Source of the DNA: Paenibacillus sp. FSL R7-0273
GTDB lineage: Bacteria > Bacillota > Bacilli > Paenibacillales > Paenibacillaceae
Length of the DNA: 64,000 nt
Direction of reading: 5' to 3'
Assembly: GCF_000758625.1 (NCBI RefSeq)
Contig: NZ_CP009283.1
Span: forward strand, 3,483,501 to 3,547,500
Positions 1 to 9,055 of the stretch are shown here, in pieces. Within the stretch, counting starts at the first letter, position 1; each line of letters opens with the position of its first letter. A program made the position numbers and the translations under genes. The notes beneath the pieces were generated by a model. That model ran no database searches, was not told the origin of the DNA, and saw only the letters and a list, made by a program, of their open reading frames with translations.

Positions 1-22
1 AAAAAAATAGGCGGCACTGAGT

Positions 23-619
23 TCATCCAGGCTCATTCCCGTAGATAAACTGCTCTACTTTGCCCACAGTCACTTCCAGCTCAGGACTCGAATTGTCAAT
101 GACCGTTACACTTGCTTCCGGCAGCGGCCAGGCGACTGTACGGGGGCTGAAGGCGGTGCGGAACTGCTCCCAGTTCCGGAATTTCCAGCCGTCCAGCGGG
201 GAGTTCCGGCCGGTAATCCGCTCGCGGAACAGCGCTTCGTCCGCCAGTGTGACTAGCACTACTTTTACATCAACCTCCTGCAGTGTTCTGCCGATCCGGC
301 GCAGCTCAGCTCCGATCCATTCCGGGTCGGCGGCTTCCTTGGTAAAGGGACCAACCACATAAATATCAGCGGACAGGCCGATGTTATCAAGCGCGGCATC
401 CATCGTAATCCGGTAGCCCAAATCGCGGCATAAGCGTTTATACTCATCAGAATCGCGGTCATCCGGGTCAAGTCCGTGCATGGTCAGGATGGCGGTAGCC
501 GCAGGCCTTAATAGTATATCCATATCCATAACTGCTGCTTTGCGGCGGGCAGCTACTGCCTTAGCTAAGGTCGTTTTGCCTGCGCCGCCCGGTCCGAGGA
601 AAAACACAAGTTTGTTCAA
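23..619 (-). CDS. P-loop ATPase/kinase-like protein
   Basis: Predicted soluble protein of 198 residues. A Walker A loop (GPGGAGKTT) lies about 8 residues from the N-terminus, followed by a DMDILL segment that fits a Walker B or substrate-binding acidic pair, as in small AAA_33/shikimate-kinase-like nucleotide-binding proteins. I prefer the TTG at 619, because AAAGGAG lies 8 bases upstream; a longer ATG reading from 664 would place this Shine-Dalgarno inside the gene. It is divergent from the acetyltransferase at 748. A T-run follows the stop at the window edge and may be part of a terminator. The substrate cannot be told; antibiotic, nucleoside or metabolite kinase are all possible. Confidence 0.75.
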   Translation of the reverse strand: MNKLVFFLGPGGAGKTTLAKAVAARRKAAVMDMDILLRPAATAILTMHGLDPDDRDSDEYKRLCRDLGYRITMDAALDNIGLSADIYVVGPFTKEAADPEWIGAELRRIGRTLQEVDVKVVLVTLADEALFRERITGRNSPLDGWKFRNWEQFRTAFSPRTVAWPLPEASVTVIDNSSPELEVTVGKVEQFIYGNEPG

Positions 620-747
620 GAAAGACACTCCTTTAAGTAAGTCAGACTGTATATATCCTAGCATTTTTTGCAGGTTAAGTTCACTATGCAGATTTCATGT
701 ATAATAGACAAAAGAAAATAGAGAATTACTTTGGAGGCAGTGTGCAG

Positions 748-1233
748 ATGAACATAAGACCTATTCAACCCTCAGACAACAGTGCGATCGAACAGGTCAT
801 CAGGGAATGCCTGATTGAATTCGGAGGCAACCGGGAGGGGCTGGCCTGGGCTGACGAGAGCATGCGGGATCTCTACAGCTACTACAACGAGGCGGATAAC
901 CGGGCATACTGGATCGTAGAAGAAAGCGGTACTGTTCTGGGAGGCTGCGGAATCGCTCCCTTTGCCGGGTCGGAGCAGGTCTGTGAGCTGCAAAAAATGT
1001 ATCTTATCAGCGCAACGAGAGGCACCGGAATCGCGGCTGAGCTATTGCAGACTGCGCTTGCTTTTGCCGGACAGCACTATAAGCAATGTTATCTGGAAAC
1101 CCTGCAGACGATGGGCGCAGCGAACCGCTTTTATAACAAGCACGGCTTCACAGCGCTGAAAGAGCCGTTTGGCGGCTCTGAGCATTTTGCCTGCGATGCC
1201 TGGTATATCAAGGATTTATTCTGCTTCTCTTAG
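748..1233 (+). CDS. GNAT family N-acetyltransferase
   Basis: 161-residue GNAT fold protein. The acetyl-CoA binding motif A is visible as RGTGIAAEL about residue 91, preceded by the beta4 segment ELQKMYL and followed by the C-terminal NRFYNKHGF segment typical of the family. The start is the ATG at 748, with GGAGG about 10 bases upstream; an in-frame ATG at 697 lacks a ribosome site and would add unrelated residues. It is likely co-transcribed with the PEP-utilising enzyme downstream (24-base gap). The acceptor is unknown; small amines or amino-acid-like molecules are usual for such short GNATs. Confidence 0.85.
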   Translation: MNIRPIQPSDNSAIEQVIRECLIEFGGNREGLAWADESMRDLYSYYNEADNRAYWIVEESGTVLGGCGIAPFAGSEQVCELQKMYLISATRGTGIAAELLQTALAFAGQHYKQCYLETLQTMGAANRFYNKHGFTALKEPFGGSEHFACDAWYIKDLFCFS

Positions 1234-1257
1234 AAATCATTATTAGGAGGATAATTG

Positions 1258-3378
1258 ATGATATTATTAAATGCTCAACTTCCTGATCCGCGCGAAGCAG
1301 GAATGAAGGCGTATAATCTTTCATTGTTAATTTCCAATACCTTTAATGTGCCGGCTGCTGTGGTTCTTCCGAAGGATTATTTTGCTTGTGATGAAGCTGA
1401 ATTAAATCGCAGGCTCACTGAGCTGACGCAGCAATTGATGCAGCTGTTGCCGTCTGCTGACGGCTGGGCGGTCCGCTCTTCGGCAGCCGATGAAGATGGA
1501 ATAACCGGAGCACAGGCCGGTAAATACCGGACCAGAAGGATTGCTCATCCTGACGAGCTTCCTGACGCTGCAGTTGAGGTTCATGAAGGTGGCGTTCCGG
1601 TCATCCTCCAACGGTTTATTGAGCCGGATTATGCCGGAATTTTGTTTACCTGCAATCCGCTGACAGGAGAAGAAAACTTACATATTGAGCTTGTCCAAGG
1701 CAGAGGCGAACAGCTTGCAGGCGGCTGCCTGAATCCGTTATATACTTATAGCAATGGAAGCTGGAGCAAGCCAACGGATGTACCGGAAAAGCTGCTTCAT
1801 CAGCTTAAGTCTGATGCTGCCACTGCGGCAGTATTATTCAAGCACCATGTAGACATGGAATTTTGCATCAAAGACGGTGTACTCTATTGGCTTCAGGTCA
1901 GGCCGGTAACTGCAATACCTGACTCCTGTGATGATTCTGCCGGACTGGATGAGGGCTGGTTTTTGCTGGATCAGTGCACGGAGCCGGTAACCCCGCTGGT
2001 GAGGGAGCTTGATCCCGGAGGATTTTTTCAGATGCCTTACTGGGATACCCGCTTTGTCCGTCACTATCCTTATGTCAGATTAAAGCAGGCTCCGGCTGCC
2101 GATACAGCTGCGTTGTCTTCACCTGATTGGCAGACACTCCGTAGCCGCTTTGAGCCTGAATTCGACCGGCAGCTGCAGGAGGATCTGACAGTCTATACTC
2201 TGCAGGAGCTGTGGGAGCTGGCAGCGGAACGGATTAAGCAGAACAGGGCTTATGTAGCTGCCTATCTGGATAGAGGCTGGCTTAAAGAGCGCCGGGTTAC
2301 CGGTGAGAAGCTGAAAGAAATAATCAGCCGGTATATCGGTGATAACGCTGATGTTCAGCTCGTTTTGTCATCCCTGACGGAAGGGTTAAATACATTAACC
2401 TATCAAAAAAATGCTGAGCTCCACCAGCTGATCTGTGCTGCCGGCAGCTATCCCGATTTTAATGAGCTGTCCGCTGCAGTGCTGACGGGAGCACCACATC
2501 CATGGGGAGAGAAATTTAATGCTTTTATACATAAATACGGTTATGAGCTACCGCATCCGCTGGCTTTACATCTGAATACATTGGCCGAAAGTGCCGGTGA
2601 TTTATTGGCAAGAATCCGTGCAGAATCTGTAAAGCTGAACGGCCGGGAAAAGGTACAGCGCCCTCTCAGCCGGGAATCTGCAGCAGCAGAGCTTGAACAG
2701 CAAATGGATACGGCAGAAAAGAGCGCATTCCGGCAGCTGCTGCAGGCGTACCGTTTATATATCCTGCGGACTGAGGACGATGATTACTTACTGCAAAAAG
2801 GCGCTGCTGCCGTTAGAAAAGCTCTGGTAGAAATGGAAAGGCGCTTTGTCGCTAATGGAGCTCTTAAAGAGGCAGGCAGTATCTTTTTCCTGAATGCCGC
2901 AGAAATTGCAAGTATGCTCTCCGGAGCAGCTTCCGGTACGTTACAATCAGACATTGCCATTAGAAGAGAGGCCTTTGAAGCAGCCAGACAGATCAGGCCG
3001 GAACTGAATTTTGCTTCAGCCAAAGCGGAAGAAGCGGAGGCGGGAAACTGTCTGCGGGGCGTGGGAGTTTCCCGGGGGCTGATTCAGGGAAAAGTGTATA
3101 AAGTAAGGAATCCGCTGGACCGTGAGGCTTATCAGCATATCCCGCACGATGCAATCATTGTAGCTCCCGTGTTAACGCCGAATCTTACTTATTCCATCAT
3201 CTCGTGTGCTGCGATAGTTACCGAGGTTGGCGGCTTTCTCTCTCATGGTGCGATATTTGCCAGGGAAACGGGAATTCCGGCGATTGTCCAGGCAGCAGGG
3301 GCATTAGATTGGCTCAATACCGGTGATGAGGTCATCGTCGATGCTGACCAGGGTGTAATCCATAAACTTAATAAATAG
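1258..3378 (+). CDS. PEP/pyruvate-binding and PEP-utilising phosphotransferase (PEP synthase-like)
   Basis: 706 residues. The N-terminal part (about 1-230) resembles the ATP-grasp PEP/pyruvate-binding domain: RSSAADEDG near residue 78, then GILFTCNPLTGEE and a final LQVRPV strand. The C-terminal part (about 610-706) is the swivelling phosphohistidine domain, with catalytic His663 in GGFLSHGAIFARETGIPAIV. The middle is helical and not recognised. The layout matches PEP synthase and rifampin phosphotransferase, but the protein is shorter than the roughly 790-870 residues usual for those because the N-terminal domain is compact. I choose ATG 1258 (AGGAGG 7 bases upstream) over TTG 1255. The acceptor is not known; a phosphorylated small molecule or antibiotic is an inference. 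Confidence 0.75.
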   Translation: MILLNAQLPDPREAGMKAYNLSLLISNTFNVPAAVVLPKDYFACDEAELNRRLTELTQQLMQLLPSADGWAVRSSAADEDGITGAQAGKYRTRRIAHPDELPDAAVEVHEGGVPVILQRFIEPDYAGILFTCNPLTGEENLHIELVQGRGEQLAGGCLNPLYTYSNGSWSKPTDVPEKLLHQLKSDAATAAVLFKHHVDMEFCIKDGVLYWLQVRPVTAIPDSCDDSAGLDEGWFLLDQCTEPVTPLVRELDPGGFFQMPYWDTRFVRHYPYVRLKQAPAADTAALSSPDWQTLRSRFEPEFDRQLQEDLTVYTLQELWELAAERIKQNRAYVAAYLDRGWLKERRVTGEKLKEIISRYIGDNADVQLVLSSLTEGLNTLTYQKNAELHQLICAAGSYPDFNELSAAVLTGAPHPWGEKFNAFIHKYGYELPHPLALHLNTLAESAGDLLARIRAESVKLNGREKVQRPLSRESAAAELEQQMDTAEKSAFRQLLQAYRLYILRTEDDDYLLQKGAAAVRKALVEMERRFVANGALKEAGSIFFLNAAEIASMLSGAASGTLQSDIAIRREAFEAARQIRPELNFASAKAEEAEAGNCLRGVGVSRGLIQGKVYKVRNPLDREAYQHIPHDAIIVAPVLTPNLTYSIISCAAIVTEVGGFLSHGAIFARETGIPAIVQAAGALDWLNTGDEVIVDADQGVIHKLNK

Positions 3379-3399
3379 AGAGCAGGATAGGAGACAACT

Positions 3400-3966
3400 A
3401 TGAAGAAACCGATCATCGCCGTTGATATGGACGATACCATCTGCCATCTCGTTAAACGGGCCATTTATCATAATAACAATGAATTTCCGACCCACCTCCT
3501 CCACTATGAGGATATGATCGACTGGAACACAGACCATCTGCGTCATCCGGACAGCACGCTGGATATCTTTTTCGGGCGGCCGGGGCTGTATGAGGAGCTT
3601 GAGCTGTTCGATGAGCATGTGGTGGAAGAGATGGAGAAGCTGCACAATGCTTACGATGTCATTATCGTTACTGCAGCTGTCCCCAAAACTGTGGCCGAAA
3701 AATGGAATTGGCTGCAAAAGCATATGCCGTACATCCCCGCCGAGAACTTCTTCACCTGCAAGCGGAAGCATCTGATCAACTTCGATCTGCTGATTGACGA
3801 CGGTCCGCATAATCTGCTGCCTGCTGTGCAGGAGGGCAAGAAGGTGCTGTGCATCCCGCATCCGTGGAATCTCAGAGCGCGTGAGGAATATGCGTTTCCG
3901 CTGATGACCTCCTGGAAGGGTGCGAAGGAGCGGATTGATGAGATCCTGCAGACTAATCAATCGTAA
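3400..3966 (+). CDS. HAD-family 5'(3')-deoxyribonucleotidase-like protein
   Basis: 188 residues. The HAD nucleophile motif is DMDDT at residues 9-13, and the last HAD motif is seen as LLIDDGPHNL. Length and motif spacing fit the NT5C (5'(3')-deoxyribonucleotidase) family, which dephosphorylates nucleoside monophosphates. The 21-base gap after the PEP-utilising gene and the shared terminator make it the last gene of the 748-3966 operon. ATG start with GGATAGGAG upstream. The true substrate may be another phosphate ester. Confidence 0.8.
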   Translation: MKKPIIAVDMDDTICHLVKRAIYHNNNEFPTHLLHYEDMIDWNTDHLRHPDSTLDIFFGRPGLYEELELFDEHVVEEMEKLHNAYDVIIVTAAVPKTVAEKWNWLQKHMPYIPAENFFTCKRKHLINFDLLIDDGPHNLLPAVQEGKKVLCIPHPWNLRAREEYAFPLMTSWKGAKERIDEILQTNQS

Positions 3967-3979
3967 TTAAGCTTTTGAA

Positions 3980-4040
3980 AAAAAGGACGCCTCCGGCACA
4001 CTGCCCGTCACTTGACGGCAGCTGTGCACGGAGGCGTTTT
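3980..4040. terminator. bidirectional terminator between convergent genes
   Basis: The arms ACGCCTCC (3987-3994) and GGAGGCGT (4030-4037) form a strong stem, extended inward by GCACA/TGTGC-type pairing. A TTTT run follows on the plus strand and a longer T run (read as AAAAAAA at 3978-3984) on the minus strand. It ends both the 748-3966 operon and the ABC transporter gene coming from the right. Confidence 0.8.
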
Positions 4041-4056
4041 GGTCATCGCCAGTAAA

Positions 4057-5778
4057 TTAGCCGTTCACCAGCTGCGGCTGTAAAACCGTTTCTGTCCTTT
4101 GAGCAAAACGGCGGAAGGCGCCTCCGCGTTCCTGTAATTCCCTGAAGCTTCCGGCTTCGGCAATCCTTCCATCCTCCATATACAGGATTTCATCATACTG
4201 CTCCAGCAGCTCCTCATTAATGTTATGAGTGATGGTGATCAGAGTAAGGTCAGGCATGGCTAACAGGCTGCTCTCAATCTCATGGGCGGCTCTATTGTCT
4301 ACAGCTGAGGTAGCTTCATCCAGAATCAGGACCGGCTTGCTGCGGATCAGCGCCCGGGCAACCGCCACCCGCTGGCGTTGTCCGCCTGAGAGCTGGGTGC
4401 CATTTTCCCCGACTGCGGTAGAGAGTCCTTCTCCCAGCTGCTGCACATAGGCGTACAGGCTGCTGCCGCGGAGCGCTGCTTCCAGCACGGGTTCCGGGAA
4501 ATCCTCGCCTAGACAGATGTTGTGCTTAATATCTGAATCAAACAGATATACATTCTGATGAATCATAGAGGTTAGCTGAAGTAAGGCTTCGTTATCCTGC
4601 GTGCGGACCTCCCTTCCATCCAGTGAAATGGAGCCTTCGTAATCATCATAATATCCGCTAAGCAGCTTGATGAATGTTGATTTTCCGCAGCCGCTGGGTC
4701 CGAGCAGGGCGTATTTTTTTCCTTTTCGAAAGGTGAAATGGATATCTCGGAGGACAGGCTGCTCCTGCTGATAAGCAAACTGAAGCCGGCACACCTCCAA
4801 TGCATGTTTGAATATTGTTGGCTCCTGCTGCCCGGCGTCTGATGGTACATTGTTCTCACCGGCCAGCGCCTCAAAGCGTTCAAGAATGGGCTTAACGCTA
4901 GTAATCCTTGGAATGTTCTGCATAATGACAAGCACAGGGCCGACCAGTCCGCCGCTCAGCTGAACCAGTGCAACCAGACTTCCCGCAGAGAGGTTCCCGG
5001 TAATGATCAGGTAAGCAGCTACAAACATTACCGAAAACTGGCTGAGCATAGCAAGTGCTTCAGAGATACTCTCGTTGGCGGCGAACAGCCGGTCTGCTGT
5101 AAACCTGACATTGGCGGCCGTACGGTTGGCCTGCTGAAAGCCCTGCTCGGTTTGCTTTTTAAGTCCAAAGGAACGGATCACTTCAAAGCCTGCCAAGAGA
5201 TCCTTAGCGTATGCGGTGAACCGGGACATCTGGACGGATACGGCATTTAGCCTGCTTTGCAGCAGCTTACCGAACAGGGAGGGCACCAGAAACATCAGAA
5301 TCATGCCTATGACCAGAACGAGCGTAATCAGCGGACTTATCGAGAGCAGAACAAGCAGGGAGGCAGTAAAAATAATGGCATTTTGGAACGTGCTGAGGAG
5401 TGGCTGAAGGGCATTTTCTTCAATCAATTTGACGTCATTGGTCAGCGCCGACAGGTAATCAGCGGAATTGGCCGCTTGGAAATCAGCTGTTCTTTTATGA
5501 AGTACACCGCGGAAAATCCTCTCCCTGACCGATATGGTAACATTGCGGATCAGAGCCTTGCTGCACAGGGAATATACGAAGCTGACCAGGCAGAGCCCCA
5601 GCAGATAGGCAGCCGACAGAAACAAAATCCGCTGGAAAAGCTGCATATCCCCCTGAAGCGCAGCATCTATTACCTTCTGCAGAATAAGAGCAATCAGTAC
5701 CCCGGCAGCGGCAGCAACAATACTGAATAACAGCGTGACAGAGAGAAGCAGCTTGTTCCGGGCTAAGGCATGTTTCAC
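4057..5778 (-). CDS. ABC half-transporter, fused permease and ATPase
   Basis: 573 residues. An N-terminal six-helix exporter domain (about 1-310) is followed by the nucleotide-binding domain: Walker A GPSGCGKST near residue 362, signature LSGGQRQR near 461, Walker B VLILDEATSA near 483 and the switch histidine in ITITHN. This is an ABCB-like exporter half that should work as a homodimer or with a partner not seen here. The GTG start has GGAGATGATG upstream. It lies downstream of an ArsR-type regulator on the same strand, separated by a terminator, so it probably has its own promoter in 5779-5884. The substrate is not predictable; drugs, lipids or peptides are usual. Confidence 0.88.
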   Translation of the reverse strand: MKHALARNKLLLSVTLLFSIVAAAAGVLIALILQKVIDAALQGDMQLFQRILFLSAAYLLGLCLVSFVYSLCSKALIRNVTISVRERIFRGVLHKRTADFQAANSADYLSALTNDVKLIEENALQPLLSTFQNAIIFTASLLVLLSISPLITLVLVIGMILMFLVPSLFGKLLQSRLNAVSVQMSRFTAYAKDLLAGFEVIRSFGLKKQTEQGFQQANRTAANVRFTADRLFAANESISEALAMLSQFSVMFVAAYLIITGNLSAGSLVALVQLSGGLVGPVLVIMQNIPRITSVKPILERFEALAGENNVPSDAGQQEPTIFKHALEVCRLQFAYQQEQPVLRDIHFTFRKGKKYALLGPSGCGKSTFIKLLSGYYDDYEGSISLDGREVRTQDNEALLQLTSMIHQNVYLFDSDIKHNICLGEDFPEPVLEAALRGSSLYAYVQQLGEGLSTAVGENGTQLSGGQRQRVAVARALIRSKPVLILDEATSAVDNRAAHEIESSLLAMPDLTLITITHNINEELLEQYDEILYMEDGRIAEAGSFRELQERGGAFRRFAQRTETVLQPQLVNG

Positions 5779-5884
5779 TTTTCATCATCTCCATAATTAG
5801 ATTGAGATATAATTTGTAAGATGAAGATAACATATAAATTCAATAAAAGTCAAACAAATAAGATGAACATCAAACTAAATGCTG

Positions 5885-5920
5885 TAAAAAAGCTCCCCAC
5901 AGTATTTTTTGCGGGAAGCT
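5885..5920 (-). terminator. intrinsic terminator of the ArsR-type gene
   Basis: On the minus strand AGCTTCCCGC pairs with the facing GTGGGGAGCT, followed by TTTTTT. It lies just after the stop of the regulator gene at 5930 and separates it from the ABC gene. Confidence 0.8.
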
Positions 5921-5929
5921 AAGAAAAAG

Positions 5930-6982
5930 TTATAAAAGAAATTCCTGCAGATCAGTGATCAGCTCCAGAAGATTATCTGAATCCAGATGGTAATAGACTC
6001 TGCCGTTATTCTTTTCCACGCGCACCATCTTGCACGCAAGCAGTACATTCATATGATGAGAAATGGTTGCCGCCGTAAGTCCCAGCTGATCGGCAATCTC
6101 CAGATTATACTTCGGGTTAACCTTAAGGGAAGCTAGGATCTGTAATTTACTGTTGTCGGCAAGCGCCTTCATGCGCAGCAGCATCAGCTCCCTGGAATCC
6201 TCCTGATTCTTACTGGCGTTAGGCATCAGATGCATTAACAAGCCGTAATAACATCTTCTAGACAGCAAAATCAGTGCCAGCGGCATAATAAGGGAGGGAT
6301 ACACGATGACTTCTTTTTCACTTAACAGCTTAACAACTTTAATATAATGTTCGTCCTGTTGTCTGCCAAAGGCTTGAGTGTAAGTGGCTAACAGCTTGCT
6401 TAATGGCTTTTCTACCGCTTGGCAGGCCTTTTCATATGCCGGAAGATTCGCCGATACTGCTTCTGTGAGAGTGAGCAGGTGCCGGTGCGGATGCTGCAGC
6501 AGAGTCATCAGCTTCCATTTAACGGCTTCCTTCAGCGGACTTTCGTTAAGAAAGCCAATAATCTCATCAAGTGAGTGGAAGGAGGCTGGTGCGGATTCAC
6601 TAAAAGAATGATTTTGCATCGTCTCCATCTCATTCACTGCCTTTAATATGGTATCCTGCAAAGCCTTCTCGGAGATCGTCTCCAGGGAAGTGAGCCACTC
6701 TTGATTTTGACTCAGCAGCTCATGCAGGAGTGAGAAGAACACACTGTCCTCGTCATTGAAAAAGAATTCTGCCTGCTTATTCATGATCCGGTGTCCTTTG
6801 AAGACACTGGTGTATTTTTCAATGATTTTCAGGTGCTTGTTGTAGAAGGCTTCTCCATCCAGCCCGAATGCATCGAGTTCCCCGATACTCTTTTGCCAAT
6901 AGGATTCGGGTTGAAAGCTTAAGTACAACAGTCCCATCGTTTCAAAAACCGGGTCAAGCTGTTCATGTATCTCCAGATTCAT
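5930..6982 (-). CDS. ArsR-type helix-turn-helix regulator with long N-terminal domain
   Basis: 350 residues. The last 80 form a winged helix of ArsR type: LADNSKLQILASL, then LEIADQLGLTAATISHHMNV as recognition helix, then a wing with NNGRVYYHLD. The first 260 residues are a helical region with no motif I recognise; such long ArsR-like proteins occur in Paenibacillus and other Bacilli. No metal-binding CxC pair is seen at the usual alpha3 site, so metal sensing is unlikely. It probably controls the downstream ABC exporter gene, itself, or both; this rests on position only. ATG start. Confidence 0.8.
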   Translation of the reverse strand: MNLEIHEQLDPVFETMGLLYLSFQPESYWQKSIGELDAFGLDGEAFYNKHLKIIEKYTSVFKGHRIMNKQAEFFFNDEDSVFFSLLHELLSQNQEWLTSLETISEKALQDTILKAVNEMETMQNHSFSESAPASFHSLDEIIGFLNESPLKEAVKWKLMTLLQHPHRHLLTLTEAVSANLPAYEKACQAVEKPLSKLLATYTQAFGRQQDEHYIKVVKLLSEKEVIVYPSLIMPLALILLSRRCYYGLLMHLMPNASKNQEDSRELMLLRMKALADNSKLQILASLKVNPKYNLEIADQLGLTAATISHHMNVLLACKMVRVEKNNGRVYYHLDSDNLLELITDLQEFLL

Positions 6983-7083
6983 AAGGCCTCCGTCAGCTAA
7001 AAAGTTTGGTGATCATCTAATTTATTATATTTTGGTAGAATTGTATTGGCAAGCCGGCGGCACTTTTACTCAGGGAAAGGCAA

Positions 7084-7135
7084 TTGACAGAGCTTCGGCG
7101 GAGACGATATACTTACATCACTTAAACGTATAAGT
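7084..7135 (+). promoter_or_regulatory. SigA-type promoter with LacI-like operator, upstream of the GH13 gene
   Basis: TTGACA at 7084-7089 and TATACT at 7108-7113 are 18 bases apart. ACTTAAACGTATAAGT (7120-7135) is a near-palindrome (14 of 16 positions) with a central CG, placed where transcription should start. This is the position and shape of a LacI-family operator. It differs from the palindrome at the mannosidase operon, so a different regulator, perhaps a maltose-type one outside the window, is likely. Confidence 0.5.
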
Positions 7136-7161
7136 TAATAAACCTTGAGGAGTGTGCTGCT

Positions 7162-9018
7162 GTGGATTTGGCCTGTTTTATACATGAACCCAAGAGCCCT
7201 TTATCCTATGCCTCTGATGCTGAAACCTTGCATATCCGCGTGAAAACAAAAAGAGATGATCTGAAGTCGATCACTGTGCTGGCGATGGACCCTTTTAACT
7301 GGAAGCCGGTATCGCGGGATTCGCATGTCTATGAATTTGCTGTTGACCAGATGCAGCGGGTAGAGATGAAAAAGGAATATGTCACCCGTTACCACGACTG
7401 CTGGTTTGCCGAGCTGACCGGCTTTAACTGGAGAAGAATCAAGTACGGCTTTGTGCTGGATGACGGGGAGGCCTGCTGCTTTGCCGGCTGTCAGCGGGTT
7501 ACTCCGCTTGCCCGGGACTGGGCACCGCCTAAGGATTACACGAACTATTATAATTATCCCTACATCCTTGAAGAGGATCTGTATGTGGCACCCGAATGGG
7601 TAAAGGATACCGTGTGGTATCAGATTTTCCCGGACCGGTTCAACCGCAGCAGCTCAGCCGGGCACTCGGACCATATTCTGGAATGGGGCAGCGATCAGCT
7701 TGACGGTAACGGTAAAATATTCGGCGGCAACCTGCAGGGTGTCACCGAAAAGCTGGATTATATCCAGGGGCTGGGCTGCACCGGGATTTATTTTACCCCT
7801 ATATTTGATTCGCCCAGCTCTCATAAATACGATACCAGGGATTATTTTAATATTGATCCTGTCTTTGGCGATAACGAAATCCTGGGCAAGCTGGTGGAGG
7901 AAGCGCACAATCGGGGGATCCGGGTCATGCTGGATGCGGTTTTTAATCATTGCGGCTATGAGCACCCGTTCTGGCAGGATGTGCTGAAGCATGGGCGTCA
8001 CTCGCCATACTATGACTATTTTTATATACTGGATGGGGACAAGGAGATTATACCGGACACGGAGCTGGCTGCGAGGGAAGGCTATTATTTCGGGGAGCAC
8101 CTGAATTACCGGACATTTGCCTACACCGAAATGATGCCCAAGTGGAACACGGGAAATCCCGCTGCGCGCGAATACCTGATTAGTGCGGCAGTCTACTGGA
8201 CGGAACGCTATAATATCGACGGCTGGCGGCTGGATGTAGCCAACGAGGTATCCCATGATTTCTGGCGGGTGTTCCGCAAAAGGCTGAAAAGCATCCGCAG
8301 TGACATCTACATTCTCGGGGAAAACTGGCTTTATTCGAATCCCTGGCTGCAGGGCGACCAGTTCGATGCGGTGATGAACTATGAGTTCACGTGGCCGGTT
8401 ACCCGCTTCTTCGGTACAAGAATGCTTCAGGAGGAAAAATACAGTGCCGAGGATTTCAGGTATGCCATCAACCAGCTGCTGGTCAGCTATCCCAAGCATG
8501 TGGCCCTGAACATGTTCAATCTGCTCGACAGCCACGATACGGCGCGGATTCTGCATCTTTGCGGAGATAACCCGGAGCTCGTCAAGCTGACTTATGTCTT
8601 CCTGCTCACTTACGGCGGCTCGCCGAGCATTTATTATGGCGGTGAGGTAGGCGTTGGCGGCGATGAGCATCATAACCGGCAGTGTATGCCGTGGAAGCCG
8701 GAGGAGCAGAATCAGAATCTGTATGAGACGGTCCGCAGGCTGATCTCGCTCCGGCGGGAGCATCCGCAGTTTAGAGAGATTGACCTGGAATGGCTGTCCG
8801 CAGAGGGGCATGAAGAAACATTGATTTATAAAAAAGCCGGCGCAGATAAAGCACTATACGTGCTGCTTCATAACGCTGCTAATGCTGCGGCTGTACCGCT
8901 GCCTGAGCAGCTGCGTAACCGGAAATTAATAGATTTGTATAATAATCAGGAGCTGGAAACGGGTATGGAGATTACGCTTCAGCCGTACTCCTTCCTGCTG
9001 CTGGCGGAGAGCTGCTAA
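7162..9018 (+). CDS. GH13 alpha-amylase family enzyme (neopullulanase/cyclomaltodextrinase type)
   Basis: 618 residues, no signal peptide, so cytoplasmic. An N-terminal beta domain (about 1-130) precedes the catalytic barrel, as in CBM34-type maltogenic amylases and cyclomaltodextrinases. The GH13 conserved regions are present: AVFNH, DGWRLDVANE with the nucleophile Asp near 358, ILGENW with the acid/base Glu near 387, and LLDSHDT near 458. It should hydrolyse alpha-1,4 bonds of imported maltodextrins or cyclodextrins. The GTG start has GAGGAG upstream. The next gene, a debranching-type glucosidase, follows after 37 bases and would complete intracellular dextrin breakdown. Confidence 0.9.
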   Translation: MDLACFIHEPKSPLSYASDAETLHIRVKTKRDDLKSITVLAMDPFNWKPVSRDSHVYEFAVDQMQRVEMKKEYVTRYHDCWFAELTGFNWRRIKYGFVLDDGEACCFAGCQRVTPLARDWAPPKDYTNYYNYPYILEEDLYVAPEWVKDTVWYQIFPDRFNRSSSAGHSDHILEWGSDQLDGNGKIFGGNLQGVTEKLDYIQGLGCTGIYFTPIFDSPSSHKYDTRDYFNIDPVFGDNEILGKLVEEAHNRGIRVMLDAVFNHCGYEHPFWQDVLKHGRHSPYYDYFYILDGDKEIIPDTELAAREGYYFGEHLNYRTFAYTEMMPKWNTGNPAAREYLISAAVYWTERYNIDGWRLDVANEVSHDFWRVFRKRLKSIRSDIYILGENWLYSNPWLQGDQFDAVMNYEFTWPVTRFFGTRMLQEEKYSAEDFRYAINQLLVSYPKHVALNMFNLLDSHDTARILHLCGDNPELVKLTYVFLLTYGGSPSIYYGGEVGVGGDEHHNRQCMPWKPEEQNQNLYETVRRLISLRREHPQFREIDLEWLSAEGHEETLIYKKAGADKALYVLLHNAANAAAVPLPEQLRNRKLIDLYNNQELETGMEITLQPYSFLLLAESC

Positions 9019-9055
9019 CGAACTGAAATTAATGGATCAGGAGGATTTTGAGAAA

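Noticed and set aside
7654..8811. 385-codon minus-strand frame inside the GH13 gene
   Set aside because: Antisense shadow of a gene whose catalytic motifs are clear; no ribosome site and no recognisable protein features.
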